A stretch of 64,000 nucleotides of DNA from Lachnospiraceae bacterium (GTDB taxonomy: Bacteria; Bacillota; Clostridia; Lachnospirales; Lachnospiraceae), in contig CP107199.1 of NCBI GenBank assembly GCA_025758065.1, positions 62,001 to 126,000 of the forward strand. Reading direction: 5' to 3'. The notes under the pieces are model-generated. The model saw only the letters and a list, made by a program, of their open reading frames with translations. It was not told the origin of the DNA and did not search any database. Below are positions 24,131 through 35,053 of this stretch, piece after piece. The translations under genes and the position numbers were made by a program. How positions within the stretch are numbered: position 1 is the first letter of the stretch; each line of letters begins with the position of its first letter.

Positions 24131-26203
24131 TTATCGTTGTGGAAAAATAAGATTGAACTGTACATTTCCCTCTCCGGGATCGACCATCTCCACAGTTGCT
24201 TCATACTGTCTCCCTGTTTTTCTTGATACCAGATCCTTATAATGGATTTTTCCTTTAGACAGGAACTTCTTTGCTGCCACCTTATCCATCTTTTTTCCCT
24301 GGCTTGCAAGAAATTTATCATTTTTCCATAAGGTAAAAGCACATTTCCGGTCAGAACAGTAAAAATTTACTTTTCCTTCCCTGACATCTGCTCCACAGCG
24401 GGGACATTTGCCAATGACTTCTCCTTTTGCCTTTCCCTGAAACTGATTTTTCTTCTCTTCTGAAATCCCCTGATACCTGGCAACCAGTTCCTGCATCAGC
24501 TCTGTAATCCCATTTAGGAATTCATCTGCTGTCTCTGTATTCTGGGCAATATGATTCAATGCCATTTCCCACTCTGCGGTCATCTTCGGAGATTTAATCT
24601 CATCCGGTAGAACCGTAATCAGCACATTTCCATCATCTGTCGGCACCAGATTTTTCTTTTCCCTTTTCACAAAGCCAGACTGAATCAGTTTTTCAATGAT
24701 TGCTGCCCTTGTTGCAGGAGTACCAAGTCCTTTCTTTTCTGTATCTTCGGTCAGCTCTTCATTCCCTGCACGTTCCATCGCAGAAAGCAGGGTATCTTCT
24801 GTGTACTGTTTCGGTGGCTGTGTAAAATGCTCCGATACAAAAGAATCACAGGGACCATAATGCTTGCCTGCCCAGATATCCAACTCCGGCTCTTCTTTTT
24901 CTGCAATGATTCCAAAGAACTGTTTCAGTTTTTTCTCAATTGTCTTGAACCCTTCCTGTTTTGTTTTCTTTGCATTGAGATAAAACGTATGATAATTGCA
25001 GGTAATCTGACATTTATGACTCTCATAAATATAAGGATCTGCAGTTGCTGTCAGAACCCTGGCACTGATCAAATACAAAATCTTGCGGCTTCGTTCTTTC
25101 AGTTCACCAATATCTGCTTTGGCTACTTCCATGGTTGGGATAATCGCATGGTGATCGGATACTTTCTTTGAATTTAATACCTTACTCACGTCCGGTTGAT
25201 ATTCCAGACCTTCAGCATAAGGCATTTTCCCAAATAACATCTGAATCAGAGTTTCTGTACTTTCTCCCATCTCATCTGTCAGATACTGGCTGTCTGTTCT
25301 CGGATAAGTGACAAGCTTCTGCTCATACATCTCCTGCACAGCATCCAATGTCTGCTGTGCGGTATAGCCAAACATTCTGTTAGCTTCCCTCTGCAGGGTG
25401 GTCAGATCATAAAGCTTCGGAGGGCGGACCGTTTTCTCTTTCACATCATCCTTCTCCACTTCGCACATGCGCTCCTGACACTCTGCAGCCACTTTATCTG
25501 CATCTTCTTTTTTCTGAAAATTCTCTGTGACCGCATCCATATCGTCAAATTTGATATGAGCCATATAATATTTCTCTTTGGTAAATTCCTTGATCTTCTG
25601 ATTTCGATCCACGATCATGGCAAGTGTTGGTGTCTGTACTCTTCCAACTTTCAGATTCTGGTTATACAGAACAGAAAAAAGACGGCTCGCATTGATTCCC
25701 ACCAGCCAGTCAGCCTTTGCCCTGCAAAGAGCTGACTGATAGAGACTGTCATAACACGAACCGTCTTTTAATGACGCAAATCCATCTTTAATTGCCTGTT
25801 CTTCCATGGAAGAGATCCAGAGTCGCTTCATCGGCTTTTTACATCCTGCCTGCTCATACACCAGACGGAAGATCAGCTCACCTTCACGTCCTGCATCAGT
25901 GGCACAGATCACTTCATCTACTTTGGAATCTCTCATAAGTTTCTTTAAGATTCCAAACTGCTTTTTCGTACCTTCCAATACCTTATGTTTCCAACATTCT
26001 GGCACAATCGGCAGATCATCATATCTCCATTTTTTATATTTTTCATCGTATTCCGATGCATCACATAATCCAACCAGATGTCCTACGCACCAGGAAACGA
26101 TATAACCGTTTCCCTCCACGTAGCCATCTTTTCTTGTTCTGGCTCCAAGCACGGAAGCCAGTGCCATCGCAACCGATGGCTTTTCTGCAATCACTAATTT
26201 CAT
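24131..26203 (-). CDS. topB: DNA topoisomerase III (type IA)
   Basis: The 690-residue protein has the TOPRIM start MKLVIAEKPSVAMALASVLG, the acidic CATDAGREGELIFR motif, the catalytic tyrosine in LVTYPRTDSQYL (about residue 300) and a C-terminal zinc-binding segment (CPRCGADVREG, then CSDRKC). ICE-borne TopB relaxes single-strand-containing intermediates and is a standard part of Clostridia conjugative modules. Its ATG is one base from the stop of the DUF4366 gene. Confidence 0.95.
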   Translation of the reverse strand: MKLVIAEKPSVAMALASVLGARTRKDGYVEGNGYIVSWCVGHLVGLCDASEYDEKYKKWRYDDLPIVPECWKHKVLEGTKKQFGILKKLMRDSKVDEVICATDAGREGELIFRLVYEQAGCKKPMKRLWISSMEEQAIKDGFASLKDGSCYDSLYQSALCRAKADWLVGINASRLFSVLYNQNLKVGRVQTPTLAMIVDRNQKIKEFTKEKYYMAHIKFDDMDAVTENFQKKEDADKVAAECQERMCEVEKDDVKEKTVRPPKLYDLTTLQREANRMFGYTAQQTLDAVQEMYEQKLVTYPRTDSQYLTDEMGESTETLIQMLFGKMPYAEGLEYQPDVSKVLNSKKVSDHHAIIPTMEVAKADIGELKERSRKILYLISARVLTATADPYIYESHKCQITCNYHTFYLNAKKTKQEGFKTIEKKLKQFFGIIAEKEEPELDIWAGKHYGPCDSFVSEHFTQPPKQYTEDTLLSAMERAGNEELTEDTEKKGLGTPATRAAIIEKLIQSGFVKREKKNLVPTDDGNVLITVLPDEIKSPKMTAEWEMALNHIAQNTETADEFLNGITELMQELVARYQGISEEKKNQFQGKAKGEVIGKCPRCGADVREGKVNFYCSDRKCAFTLWKNDKFLASQGKKMDKVAAKKFLSKGKIHYKDLVSRKTGRQYEATVEMVDPGEGNVQFNLIFPQR

Positions 26204-27631
26204 TTACTCCTGCTCCTCTTCTTCATCTTCTAGTACCTCATCATTGAAATCTTCATCTTTCAAAACTTCTGTCCCTGCATTTTCCTGTTCTTCCTGCTCA
26301 TCTGCATCGTCTACCTCCCGTTTTTCTGACTCTGAATCTTCGGATTCATTTTCATCCTCTTCCATCTCATCTTCATCATCATATTCATGTTTCGGTTTGT
26401 AGACTTTCAAGTAATAACCACCTGCCGCAGCTCCAACAGCAACCAATCCGATCAGTAGATAAGTCCCTGCCAAACTTTTGTCTTCTGGCATCTGAATTTC
26501 ATCCTCTACCTTATCTTTCTCATCTGTCTCTGTCGTTTCCGGCTTTTCTTCTTCAGCCTGTTTCTCTGGTTCTGCATAAACAATATCTACTTCCGGAAGT
26601 GTCACAGAATCAGAAAGTGTGAAGTTCATCAGGTCTTTCTCACTGACTTCGGTAAGGAAATACACATTATCCTGAGATTTTGAATTGTCGATGATCAGAT
26701 AAAAAATCTTACCACTCTTAGTTGAAATGGTATAAAACTCTTTTGTGCCTTCCGTAGCTGTTTTGGTAACAGAATCTGCTGTCTCGCCTTCTTTATTAAG
26801 CTGTTCCTCAATACCTGTCACTGTCCGATCATCCACAGTTCCTTTTGCATCTGTTGGCTCAGAAGCCTGTGCATCCTGCGGAAGTGGTGAAGTCGTTGTT
26901 TTCTCAGTCCCAGTTGCATCTGCACTGGTCGTGGTTGCCATCGCACCATTGCTGTCACCTGAAGTTTTCTGTTTCTCTGCCTGCTTCTTTGCCCATTCAT
27001 AATAAGGATTCTGCAACACATACTTTTCAGAAGTATTTCCGGCACCATCCGTTACCGTGATTTCAATCTGTTTTGTTGTAAAATCTTTCTGTGTCAGTTG
27101 CACTCTCAGCATTCCATCCTTCAGATCTGTATAAGTGGTGCCATTAACTGTCACAGAAGTAATGCCGGAAACGGTATCATTTCCCTGAATCGTCAGTACA
27201 CCATCTGTCAGAGATGCAGAAAGCGTAGGCTTTTCTGTGTCATAACACTTAATAGAGCGATTCTGCTCATAGACCTTCCCCTCACCATCTGTCACACGCA
27301 CATAGACCGTCTGATTACCAGTAATGGAAATACTTCCATTCCCTGTCACATCCTGCCAGCTTCCGTCTTTCCCAGCTTTCGCTTCAATTTTTGTGATAGA
27401 AAATCCTTCTGGCATATGACTGGCATCCACAGTAATTGCGACTGCCGTTTCCCCCTGTCTCCAGCCATCTGGCTTTTCAATCGTAATTGCGGGTGCTGTA
27501 TTCTCTGCCGCTAACACACTCTGTGTCTGCAACATAGGCGATGTCAAGCAAAGAATCGTTGTTGCCGCAAGCAATCCTTTTTTCACGCTATTTTTAGATT
27601 TCTTCTGTTTCATCTTCTCTAAATTCATCAT
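26204..27631 (-). CDS. DUF4366 conjugation-associated membrane protein
   Basis: The 475-residue protein has a signal peptide (after KKSKNSVKKGLLAATTILCL), Ig-like beta regions around residues 45-210, a low-complexity Thr/Ser linker, and a conserved DUF4366 core (EFYTISTKSGKIFYLIIDNS). A transmembrane helix lies near residue 395 (YLLIGLVAVGAAAGGYYL), followed by a very acidic cytoplasmic tail. The family is found in the transfer region of Tn1549-like elements, next to topB and DUF4315, and is probably a mating-channel surface component. The start overlaps the end of DUF4315. Confidence 0.85.
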   Translation of the reverse strand: MMNLEKMKQKKSKNSVKKGLLAATTILCLTSPMLQTQSVLAAENTAPAITIEKPDGWRQGETAVAITVDASHMPEGFSITKIEAKAGKDGSWQDVTGNGSISITGNQTVYVRVTDGEGKVYEQNRSIKCYDTEKPTLSASLTDGVLTIQGNDTVSGITSVTVNGTTYTDLKDGMLRVQLTQKDFTTKQIEITVTDGAGNTSEKYVLQNPYYEWAKKQAEKQKTSGDSNGAMATTTSADATGTEKTTTSPLPQDAQASEPTDAKGTVDDRTVTGIEEQLNKEGETADSVTKTATEGTKEFYTISTKSGKIFYLIIDNSKSQDNVYFLTEVSEKDLMNFTLSDSVTLPEVDIVYAEPEKQAEEEKPETTETDEKDKVEDEIQMPEDKSLAGTYLLIGLVAVGAAAGGYYLKVYKPKHEYDDEDEMEEDENESEDSESEKREVDDADEQEEQENAGTEVLKDEDFNDEVLEDEEEEQE

Positions 27632-27887
27632 CAGACCTTGTTTCCTCCTTCTGTATTTCTACCCTGCCGGGCAGTTCATTTTTCATTCTCTTTTTGAAAG
27701 CTTCCAGCTCTGGAATGCTCATATCCATTGCACGGATAATTTTTACAATTTCCAGATTTTCCGCTTCTGTTTTTGCTATCTCCGCAGCCTTGAAACGCTT
27801 TAAATCTGCTTCATATCTGGCTTTGGATGCTTCCATTTTTTCCTTGGCTTTCTCATAATCTGCCGTTGCTTTTTCAAGACTTTTCAT
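27594..27887 (-). CDS. DUF4315 family protein
   Basis: The 97-residue protein begins MKSLEKATADYEKAKEKMEA and is mostly a charged coiled coil with the conserved MSIPELEAF segment of DUF4315. The ATG at 27887 is chosen because GGAGA lies upstream; the open frame extends 39 codons further 5' over the NlpC/P60 gene. The family consistently sits beside DUF4366 and the NlpC/P60 hydrolase in Clostridia ICEs. Role unknown. Confidence 0.8.
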   Translation of the reverse strand: MKSLEKATADYEKAKEKMEASKARYEADLKRFKAAEIAKTEAENLEIVKIIRAMDMSIPELEAFKKRMKNELPGRVEIQKEETRSDDEFREDETEEI

Positions 27888-27927
27888 CGCTTCTCCTTTC
27901 CGGACGGCTGTTACACCGCCCTTTTCC

Positions 27928-30744
27928 TTACCATCGTCCGAATCCATAGAAATGACTCTGCCAGTATGGAGAGTTGATGGACGTATACTGCACCGGATGC
28001 CCACAATGGATCATCTGACCATTGCCCACATAGATTCCGATATGCGTTACCGGAACTCCTGCATCGTAAGTACCTGTAAAGAAGATCAGATCTCCTGGCT
28101 GTGCTTCTGACTGAGATACCGGCGTACAAATGTCATACAATCCCTGTGCCGTTAATCTTCCTGTATTCCTTACACCTGAATGTGTCAGGCAGTAACTTAC
28201 GAATCCAGAACAGTCAAATCCACTTGGCGAATATCCACCCCACACATACGGTGTCCCAAGATATCTCGCTGCTTCATTTAACAAACGCTGTGCTGCTTCA
28301 CTGGTATATTCATTGCCGCCAAATCCTGCCCCTTCTCCTGTTTCCAGATAAAAGATCGGGTTTAACCGCTCTCCATTTTTCAGAAGTTCAATGTGAAGAT
28401 GGCTTCCTGTAGAATTTCCAGTATTTCCTACAAGCCCTATCTCATCACCTTTCGTGACGGATGCTCCTGCAGATACACTCCGGCTGCTTAAATGTGCATA
28501 CCGCAGTTCATAGCCTTTACTGTCCTTGATCACAACATAATTGCCATAGCTGTCGTTATAAGCAGAAGTTGTAACCGTTCCGGTCAGCCCTGCCATTACT
28601 TTTGTCCCTTCCGGTGCTCCGATATCCATACCATTATGAAGCTGATTTGCTCCTGATATTGGATGAATCCTGTATCCATAATAGCTGGTCACACTGGAAT
28701 ACCAGTTAAAATCAACCGGTGTTGCAAACATCTGCAAGTTGCCTTTTGTATCGTTGTAGGCACTGAACAGTTCTTTCTGGAAAAATCCCAACCTGTCCTG
28801 ACAGATTGACATCAGGTTTCCACTATTTAAGGTGACATTCAGCACATCTACATCTCTTGTCCTGGTCACTTCCACTTCATTGCTTCCATTATCATCTGCC
28901 AGATAACATTCCCATGTTTGATGTCCATGTGCAGATGCTGCCGCATGACTGTCATAATAGACATCAAACTGTACACCGTATCTTGCGAAAGCTCCGGTAT
29001 CTTCTACGGTATATTCGACACCATTCATAACTACCTTTGTTCCCATTGGTACAAACGGATTGGAAGCATCTACCGCTAAGGTATGATTGGCAGTTGGATA
29101 TGCTCCACTGGCAGTCGGTCCTCCGCTCCAAATACCACAACAGATTGGGCAGTTGCAATAGCCACTGGTAACAACCTGTCCCAAAGATTCTCCAACCCTT
29201 ACTGTCGCAGTCTCTGTCACAGTCTCATTCACTGCTTCAGTAGTCAGATGGTATTGCTCTGCAAACAACGCATCCAGTTCTGGCTTCACCTGCTCAAACG
29301 TAAACTCCTCATATTTTGCAGACAGGTAACTGATCAGGATAAACGGATCATGCTCTATCGGACCAATATCATAGCGGTACTCATCATGCCCCGGTTCTTC
29401 CGATTCCATGTTGTTGATCCGCTCCTGCAGATTAGCTTCCAGCTGTGTGTAATACAGTTCCGCTTCCCGGATTGCCTGATCCGATGACAGATAACTGGTT
29501 CCGGTATAAGTGATCACATTTTGTAAAAACACTGCAGAGCAAGACGTGACATTCGTTATGATCAGAAACATCAATCCGATCAGAACTGCTACACTGATAT
29601 ACACCTTCCGGTTTTCTTTAAAGAAGTTGGTGACTTTGCCGCCAATCTTCTTGATATAATCAATCGTACCTTTTGTAGCTGTTCCTACTGTCTGTTCACT
29701 TCTCTTCGCTTTGGCATAATCCCGTTTGATCTGTTGCTTCTGAATCTGTTTTTTCAGTTTCTTCTGCTCCTGACGGGCTGCAGCCTGTGTCTGTTTCTCT
29801 GCCTGTCTTTCAAGTCTGCTTCTTTTTCTGGATGCCCTCTGTTTCCTGCGTCTGGCACTTCTCTGTTCCAGCCGGTAAACACCTTCGCCGCTTTCTTCTA
29901 ACTTATGGGCACCTTCTACCGCCGCATTATCATCTTCATTTTTGCTGATCTCACGGTGCAATGCTGCGGAAGTTGCACTTCCTGCTTTCTTGACAACAGA
30001 AGTTTTTTCAGTTTTCACAGATTCCCCTTCTCCAAACTTCAAGCGGGATTTCTTCTTTCCAGGAGCTTCCCCTTCATTTGCCTGATAGACCTGTGCTTTC
30101 TTGGAATGCTGCTTTGCTTCCTTTTTCTTTCTTGCTTCTTCATAAGAAAACTTTTTGGCTTTTTCTTTCTGTTTCTGATGGCGGAAATTGACTCCATCCG
30201 TATCCATCTGGTTCAATTTCTCCATATCTTTGTCATTTTTCACAGAAGCACCAGTTTCCTCATAAGCAAACTTCAAACGTTGTTTTTGTTTTGGCTTTTT
30301 GCTGCCACCTGTCTGATTTCTCCGGCTGTCTCCTCTGTTTTCTGATAGATCAGCACGTTTTTCTTTCAGTCTCCCTGACTGTCCGGCTTCGGATTTTTCT
30401 GCAAGTCTGGATTCTTTTCCGACTTCAGCACGGATTCTTTTTCTATTTTGCTGTTTACTACACTGTCCAAAATCCTCACTTTGCTTCTCTGTCCGTATCA
30501 GTTCCGGTGCATCTCTGGATTTTTGCACAGAGGGTCGAATATTTTTCCCACTCCGTTCAGACTGGCGGGGAGACTTATCCACAAGGTTTTCTTCTTTTTC
30601 CCCCTGTTTTCTTCCCATCTGCACATCACCGACACGGTTACTGACACGAACAGAAGATTTATCTGTCAGGTTTTCTTCCACCAGACCATCCTTGGTCATC
30701 TTCTGGACTTTCTTGTCTCTGACTTTCATTCTCTGTTCTGCCAC
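27928..30744 (-). CDS. conjugation wall hydrolase: 3D, M23 and NlpC/P60 domains
   Basis: The 938-residue protein starts with a very basic, repetitive cytoplasmic region of about 375 residues. One membrane span (VYISVAVLIGLMFLIITNV, about 383-401) follows, then a 3D domain (about 535-610), an M23 peptidase domain with HNGMDIG and HLHIEL, and a C-terminal NlpC/P60 domain with catalytic FDCSGF and VTHIGIYVG. It is the VirB1-like enzyme that opens peptidoglycan for the mating channel. The start is GTG with GGAGGAG six bases upstream, 3 bp after the DUF3789 gene. Confidence 0.9.
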   Translation of the reverse strand: MAEQRMKVRDKKVQKMTKDGLVEENLTDKSSVRVSNRVGDVQMGRKQGEKEENLVDKSPRQSERSGKNIRPSVQKSRDAPELIRTEKQSEDFGQCSKQQNRKRIRAEVGKESRLAEKSEAGQSGRLKEKRADLSENRGDSRRNQTGGSKKPKQKQRLKFAYEETGASVKNDKDMEKLNQMDTDGVNFRHQKQKEKAKKFSYEEARKKKEAKQHSKKAQVYQANEGEAPGKKKSRLKFGEGESVKTEKTSVVKKAGSATSAALHREISKNEDDNAAVEGAHKLEESGEGVYRLEQRSARRRKQRASRKRSRLERQAEKQTQAAARQEQKKLKKQIQKQQIKRDYAKAKRSEQTVGTATKGTIDYIKKIGGKVTNFFKENRKVYISVAVLIGLMFLIITNVTSCSAVFLQNVITYTGTSYLSSDQAIREAELYYTQLEANLQERINNMESEEPGHDEYRYDIGPIEHDPFILISYLSAKYEEFTFEQVKPELDALFAEQYHLTTEAVNETVTETATVRVGESLGQVVTSGYCNCPICCGIWSGGPTASGAYPTANHTLAVDASNPFVPMGTKVVMNGVEYTVEDTGAFARYGVQFDVYYDSHAAASAHGHQTWECYLADDNGSNEVEVTRTRDVDVLNVTLNSGNLMSICQDRLGFFQKELFSAYNDTKGNLQMFATPVDFNWYSSVTSYYGYRIHPISGANQLHNGMDIGAPEGTKVMAGLTGTVTTSAYNDSYGNYVVIKDSKGYELRYAHLSSRSVSAGASVTKGDEIGLVGNTGNSTGSHLHIELLKNGERLNPIFYLETGEGAGFGGNEYTSEAAQRLLNEAARYLGTPYVWGGYSPSGFDCSGFVSYCLTHSGVRNTGRLTAQGLYDICTPVSQSEAQPGDLIFFTGTYDAGVPVTHIGIYVGNGQMIHCGHPVQYTSINSPYWQSHFYGFGRW

Positions 30745-30747
30745 TGA

Positions 30748-30858
30748 TTACTCCTCCTTCTTCGGATACCCTTTCCCTGCCTGTAATAAACAGAGAAAAG
30801 CGATGCCAAATACAGCACCGCCACTAAAAGTTAATACATATGAAATTGCTCGTACCAT
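30748..30858 (-). CDS. DUF3789-type small membrane protein
   Basis: A 36-residue protein beginning MVRAISYVLTFSGGAVFGIA is a single membrane helix ending in a short charged tail, matching the DUF3789 pattern seen between virB4 and the wall hydrolase in related ICEs. A GGAGAAAG site precedes the ATG. Possibly a channel-assembly factor; function unproven. Confidence 0.75.
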   Translation of the reverse strand: MVRAISYVLTFSGGAVFGIAFLCLLQAGKGYPKKEE

Positions 30859-30874
30859 TGCTTTCTCCTTTGAT

Positions 30875-32313
30875 TTAACCTGCTTCAGAAGTCTCCTCTA
30901 AGCGGGTTGTCATGATTTTATAGAGGGAATTCTTCGGGAATCTGTCTACAAATGGGATAATGACATTTCCATAGAACAGAAGTCCTTCACCCTCATTGCT
31001 GTTGGTTACATAGGACAGCTGAGTTGGTGAGATATTCAGCTGTTTTGCCAGAATCTGCCTGTCTCCGGAAGCCTGGTTCAGCATATAAATAAAATCTGAA
31101 TTTTCAAATATATTCTCGATTTCCCTGGAAGACAGCAAATCCTTAATATTCTGGGTGATGCCCGTTGGAATACCACCCCATTTACGGAATCGCTTCCAAA
31201 TCTCCACGCTGTAGGCTGCAGTTTGTTCTTCTTTTAAGAGAAGATGGAACTCGTCCACATAGTATCTGGTGGATTTATGGGCAGAACGGTTCATCGTTAC
31301 CCTGTTCCAAACCTGATCCTGGATGACGAGCATCCCAATCTTTTTCAACTGCTTACCAAGTTCCTTGATATCAAAGCAGACAATGCGGTTATTGATATCC
31401 ACGTTTGTCTGATGGTTAAACACATTCAAAGAACCTGTAACATAGATTTCCAACGAAGTGGCCAGTCGCTGTGCTTCTGGCTCTTCCTGTTTTCTCAGAA
31501 GGTTATATAAATCCTCTAGGATTGGCATCTTCTCCGGTACGGGATTGGCAAGATATTCCTGATAAACCAACCGCACACAACGGTCAATGATAGTTTTTTC
31601 TACCGGCTCCAGTCCATTCTTTCCTCCAACAATCAGCTCACACAACGACAGAATAAAATCTGCTTTCAATGACAGTGGATTATCTTCCTCGGAATAGTTC
31701 AGGTTCAGATCCATTGGATTGATATACTGGTCAGATACCGGAGAAACCCGTACCACCTGCCCGTGCAGTGCCTGCACAAGTGCCGAATATTCGGCTTCTG
31801 GATCGCAGACGATGATATCATCTTCTGTGATCAGGAAGCAGTTTGTAATTTCTCTCTTTGCTGAGAAGGACTTACCGGAACCTGGTGTACCAAGAATCAG
31901 TCCATTCGGGTTCTTCAAACGTTTTCGATCAACCATAATCATGTTGTTGGATAATGCATTCAGTCCATAATAAAGAGCCTCCCCTTCCTGAAACAGTTCC
32001 TGTGTCGTAAACGGCACGAAGATCGCTGTTGAAGATGTGGTAAGCCCTCTCTGAATTTCAATCCGATTGACTCCCAGCGGAATACAGGACATGAGTGCTG
32101 CTTCCTGCTGATAATCCAGCTGTTTTAAGGAACAGTTATATTTCTGTGCGATTCCCTGCACCTGGAAAATATTGTTATCCAGCTTCTGACGCTTCTTTGC
32201 GGTATTCATTACCAGAACCGTCACAAGGAACATTCTCTCATTTCTGGACTGCAGATCTTCCAGCAGGTTTTTCGCCTCTTCTCCATAGGTTATAAGGTCC
32301 GATGGAAGCACGT
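30875..32313 (-). CDS. VirB4 ATPase, exon 2 (after the group II intron)
   Basis: This is the C-terminal 479 codons of the T4SS ATPase. It carries Walker A GTPGSGKS, Walker B-like IIVCDPEAEY and YYVDEFHLLL, and the arginine/glutamine-rich C-terminal motifs of VirB4/TraE proteins. It begins at the intron 3' boundary (ACGTGCTTCC) and joins the exon ending at 35054. The joined sequence reads SGYDMDVLPSDLITYG, matching the usual form of the family. The combined CDS of 2457 nt encodes 818 residues. Without splicing the ATPase domain would not be made from the proper start. Confidence 0.9.
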
Positions 32314-35053
32314 ATAGTGATAGGTAATTCTTTGAAATTATCTCCGAATTTTCCCCCACTCCACACCGTGCGTGCGAGCTTTCCCCGCACACGGCGCTCC
32401 AACAAAATCTAGTTTGCGTTAGCTACTATTTCTAAATTTCCTGCTGATAGTCTTAAAGAATTAACCTTTTTCAGTGCCTTGTCATCAAGTTTGAGAATAT
32501 CAAGATATTTTGCAATCGTATCTGCTTCTGTAGCATGGATAAGTTTATGTACATCCGCTTTTACCCACATGAGGTTTTTATATTCGTCCGTACCACCTAG
32601 CTTTTGGGGCTTTTTATGATGACATTCCATGTCAAATATACAGAGTGGTTCTCCTGTTATTGCACATTTTCCATTTTGTCCTGCCATAAGTGAAATACGA
32701 TTATCATTGTATTCCACAGATTTTCCGTAATCTTTTGCTTCCAAAAGATACTGAATTAAGTGTTGAACGGTAGACAGATTTTTGTGTATAAGCTGTCTGC
32801 CTTGTGGAGTATATTTATTAACCTCTCGTGTGAACATTCTCGGAGAAACAAACCTACAGCCATAAATCGGGAAGATATGTACACCTGCCACGACTTTCGG
32901 CTTTCCGTTATAACTACCATAGAATTTCTGATACGTTTTGGATTTTGGCACTTTTTCAGGCAATAGCGATTTATTATTTTTAATTCGCTTAACCTTTTTG
33001 GTTTTCACTCTAAGCCTATGCTTCAGGCTCTTGCTGACAACGAAATTGATTTCTCGAAAATCACGACTGCACCCTGTAGCGGAATTATAATAATTGTGCA
33101 TACCAAGAATCATTGAATTAAGCTGGCTTACTTGGTGGGGTGATGTATCGTGCTGAATTACTTTGATTTGCTCTTTGAGCTTGGTTTTCATTGTCTTTTT
33201 CGCTTTTTCCGAAATATTACTTTTAGACACATACTTCTTACCCTTTTTCGTCACATACAATGCAAAGCCAAGAAAATCCGTTTTCTTTTTGCGAACATTT
33301 GTGATTTTGGATTTTTCCGGACTGATTTCAAGCCCCAGTCTTTCCCAAAGCCATTCTTTTACAGCAATGAATATCTTTTTTGCTGTTTTGTAATCTCTAC
33401 AGAGAATCTTAAAATCATCGGCGTAACGCACGAAGAAAAATTCTTTGAGGTTGGACTTTTTCAAGGCTTCATATTTGTGACTGTGCGTATAGGGATATCT
33501 TGTGCTTTTGGTTTCCCATTGGTCACTCAACCACCAATCGAGTTCGTTCAGAACAATGTTTGAGAGCAACGGGCTGATGATACCGCCCTGTGGCGTTCCT
33601 TTATCTGGTCTGCCAATTCCCTTAATCTCAGATTTCAGTATTTTGCCGATTATGCAGATGAGACTTTTGTCCCGTATGCCCATTGCCCACATTTGCTTGA
33701 GCAGCTTGCCATGGTTTACATTGTCAAAGAATCCCTTTATATCAACATCTACAACATAGTGCAGCTTGCTGACATTCATCAGAGATTGTGCCCTTGCAAT
33801 GGCATGGCTTGCCGACCTATTTGGTCTAAAACCATAACTGTGAGCATGAAACCTTGCTTCACATATCGGTTCTAATACTTGGATAATACATTGCTGTATA
33901 ATCCTGTCGTCCATACAGGGAATACCTAACGGACGCATTTTACCAGGCTGTCCGACCTTTGGAATTTCTGTTCTGCGAACACTTTTGGGGTGATAGTTTG
34001 CAAATTTATTTTGAAAGTATTTGACAAACTGTTCTTCCGACCACCCTTTATACTGTGTAATTGTTTTGCCGTCTGTTCCCTTAGTCATTGAGCCTTTGTT
34101 GTTTTTGATATTTCTGAACGCTAAAAGTATGTTGTTCTCACTGGTAATAAGGTGCATTAGATTATGGAATGATTTTCCTTTGCAGGATTCTTCATATAGC
34201 TTATCCATAACATCCTGCATATCGTAATATTCGGCATTTCGCAGTTTTTGCTGCTTTGGTTGCCTCTCTAAGTTCGTATCGACAGTCAAGTCAACCGCCT
34301 CCTTTCGGACTTGGTTTCTATTAGTCATACAAGAACCTTGAAAGATTTAGAAATAATGATGAAACTAAATCCTGTCTTGGGGCTGTTGCTCCTTTTCCCA
34401 TTACAGGAAATATCAATGCTCGTGCCCCTGATTTCACTGTGATAAAGATAGATTATCCCGATAGCGGAAAGCCTATTGGCTTGCCAGTATTTGCTACTGG
34501 CTTTCGATTTTTTCTATCACTACAACATTAGACTGCTGAATCCTTACCATTTGTATTCACAGCTTCCCACGTTCCGATATTCCTATCTGTTCATATATCC
34601 GTAGGTGCTTGCTATGAGCCTGTATGCTTAATTGTGCCTGTAACACAATAGGGTATTTCATAACATGGATTCTTACTTTACCCCACATACCCCGTGACCA
34701 CGGTTTATGCATTTCTACATAAGCTACGTTTAGACCCTTACTTTCGCAAGTTCGTCAAACTTATCTCTAAATTATTCTCACCATAGATATTTTATAGACC
34801 TCCGGCATATAGGATACACCGCCCACCGCTGGACAGCTTTCGTGACATTTTCATGCCTTACGGTATCTCTCTGCCGACTTCACCTAGCTTCATACTGCGC
34901 ATTTCAGCAGTTAGCACAGCATGTAGGAGTATTAAGGAGAGCGTTTCGGGACGTTACCCCCTCATTCCACTCTTTGGAATATCAGTTCTCTATACAAAAG
35001 TTTTGTATATGCCTTGTTTCCTGCTTATGCAGTTATCAAGAAACGTGTCGCAC
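32314..35053 (-). mobile_element. group II intron interrupting virB4
   Basis: The 2740-bp intron starts with GTGCGACACG (from 35053 on the minus strand), fitting the group II GUGYG consensus. It has about 720 bp of non-coding domain I-IV sequence, a maturase gene in domain IV, and a domain V-like hairpin (GAGCGCCGTGTGC, GGGGAAA, then the complementary arm) near 32355-32400. A domain VI-like stem ends in CTAT at 32314. Both boundaries were fixed by restoring the virB4 reading frame exactly. Intact structure and open maturase suggest it is active. Confidence 0.9.
32409..34328 (-). CDS. ltrA: group II intron reverse transcriptase/maturase with HNH endonuclease
   Basis: The 639-residue protein has reverse transcriptase motifs including GTPQGGIISPLLSNI and the catalytic FVRYADDF (about residue 300). 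A maturase X domain follows, then a C-terminal HNH endonuclease with CAITGEPL and MECHHKKP. All domains are complete and uninterrupted, so the protein should splice the host transcript and support retrohoming. It is encoded on the same strand as virB4. The 5' spacing to any ribosome site is unremarkable (AAGG about 9 nt upstream). Confidence 0.93.
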   Translation of the reverse strand: MTNRNQVRKEAVDLTVDTNLERQPKQQKLRNAEYYDMQDVMDKLYEESCKGKSFHNLMHLITSENNILLAFRNIKNNKGSMTKGTDGKTITQYKGWSEEQFVKYFQNKFANYHPKSVRRTEIPKVGQPGKMRPLGIPCMDDRIIQQCIIQVLEPICEARFHAHSYGFRPNRSASHAIARAQSLMNVSKLHYVVDVDIKGFFDNVNHGKLLKQMWAMGIRDKSLICIIGKILKSEIKGIGRPDKGTPQGGIISPLLSNIVLNELDWWLSDQWETKSTRYPYTHSHKYEALKKSNLKEFFFVRYADDFKILCRDYKTAKKIFIAVKEWLWERLGLEISPEKSKITNVRKKKTDFLGFALYVTKKGKKYVSKSNISEKAKKTMKTKLKEQIKVIQHDTSPHQVSQLNSMILGMHNYYNSATGCSRDFREINFVVSKSLKHRLRVKTKKVKRIKNNKSLLPEKVPKSKTYQKFYGSYNGKPKVVAGVHIFPIYGCRFVSPRMFTREVNKYTPQGRQLIHKNLSTVQHLIQYLLEAKDYGKSVEYNDNRISLMAGQNGKCAITGEPLCIFDMECHHKKPQKLGGTDEYKNLMWVKADVHKLIHATEADTIAKYLDILKLDDKALKKVNSLRLSAGNLEIVANAN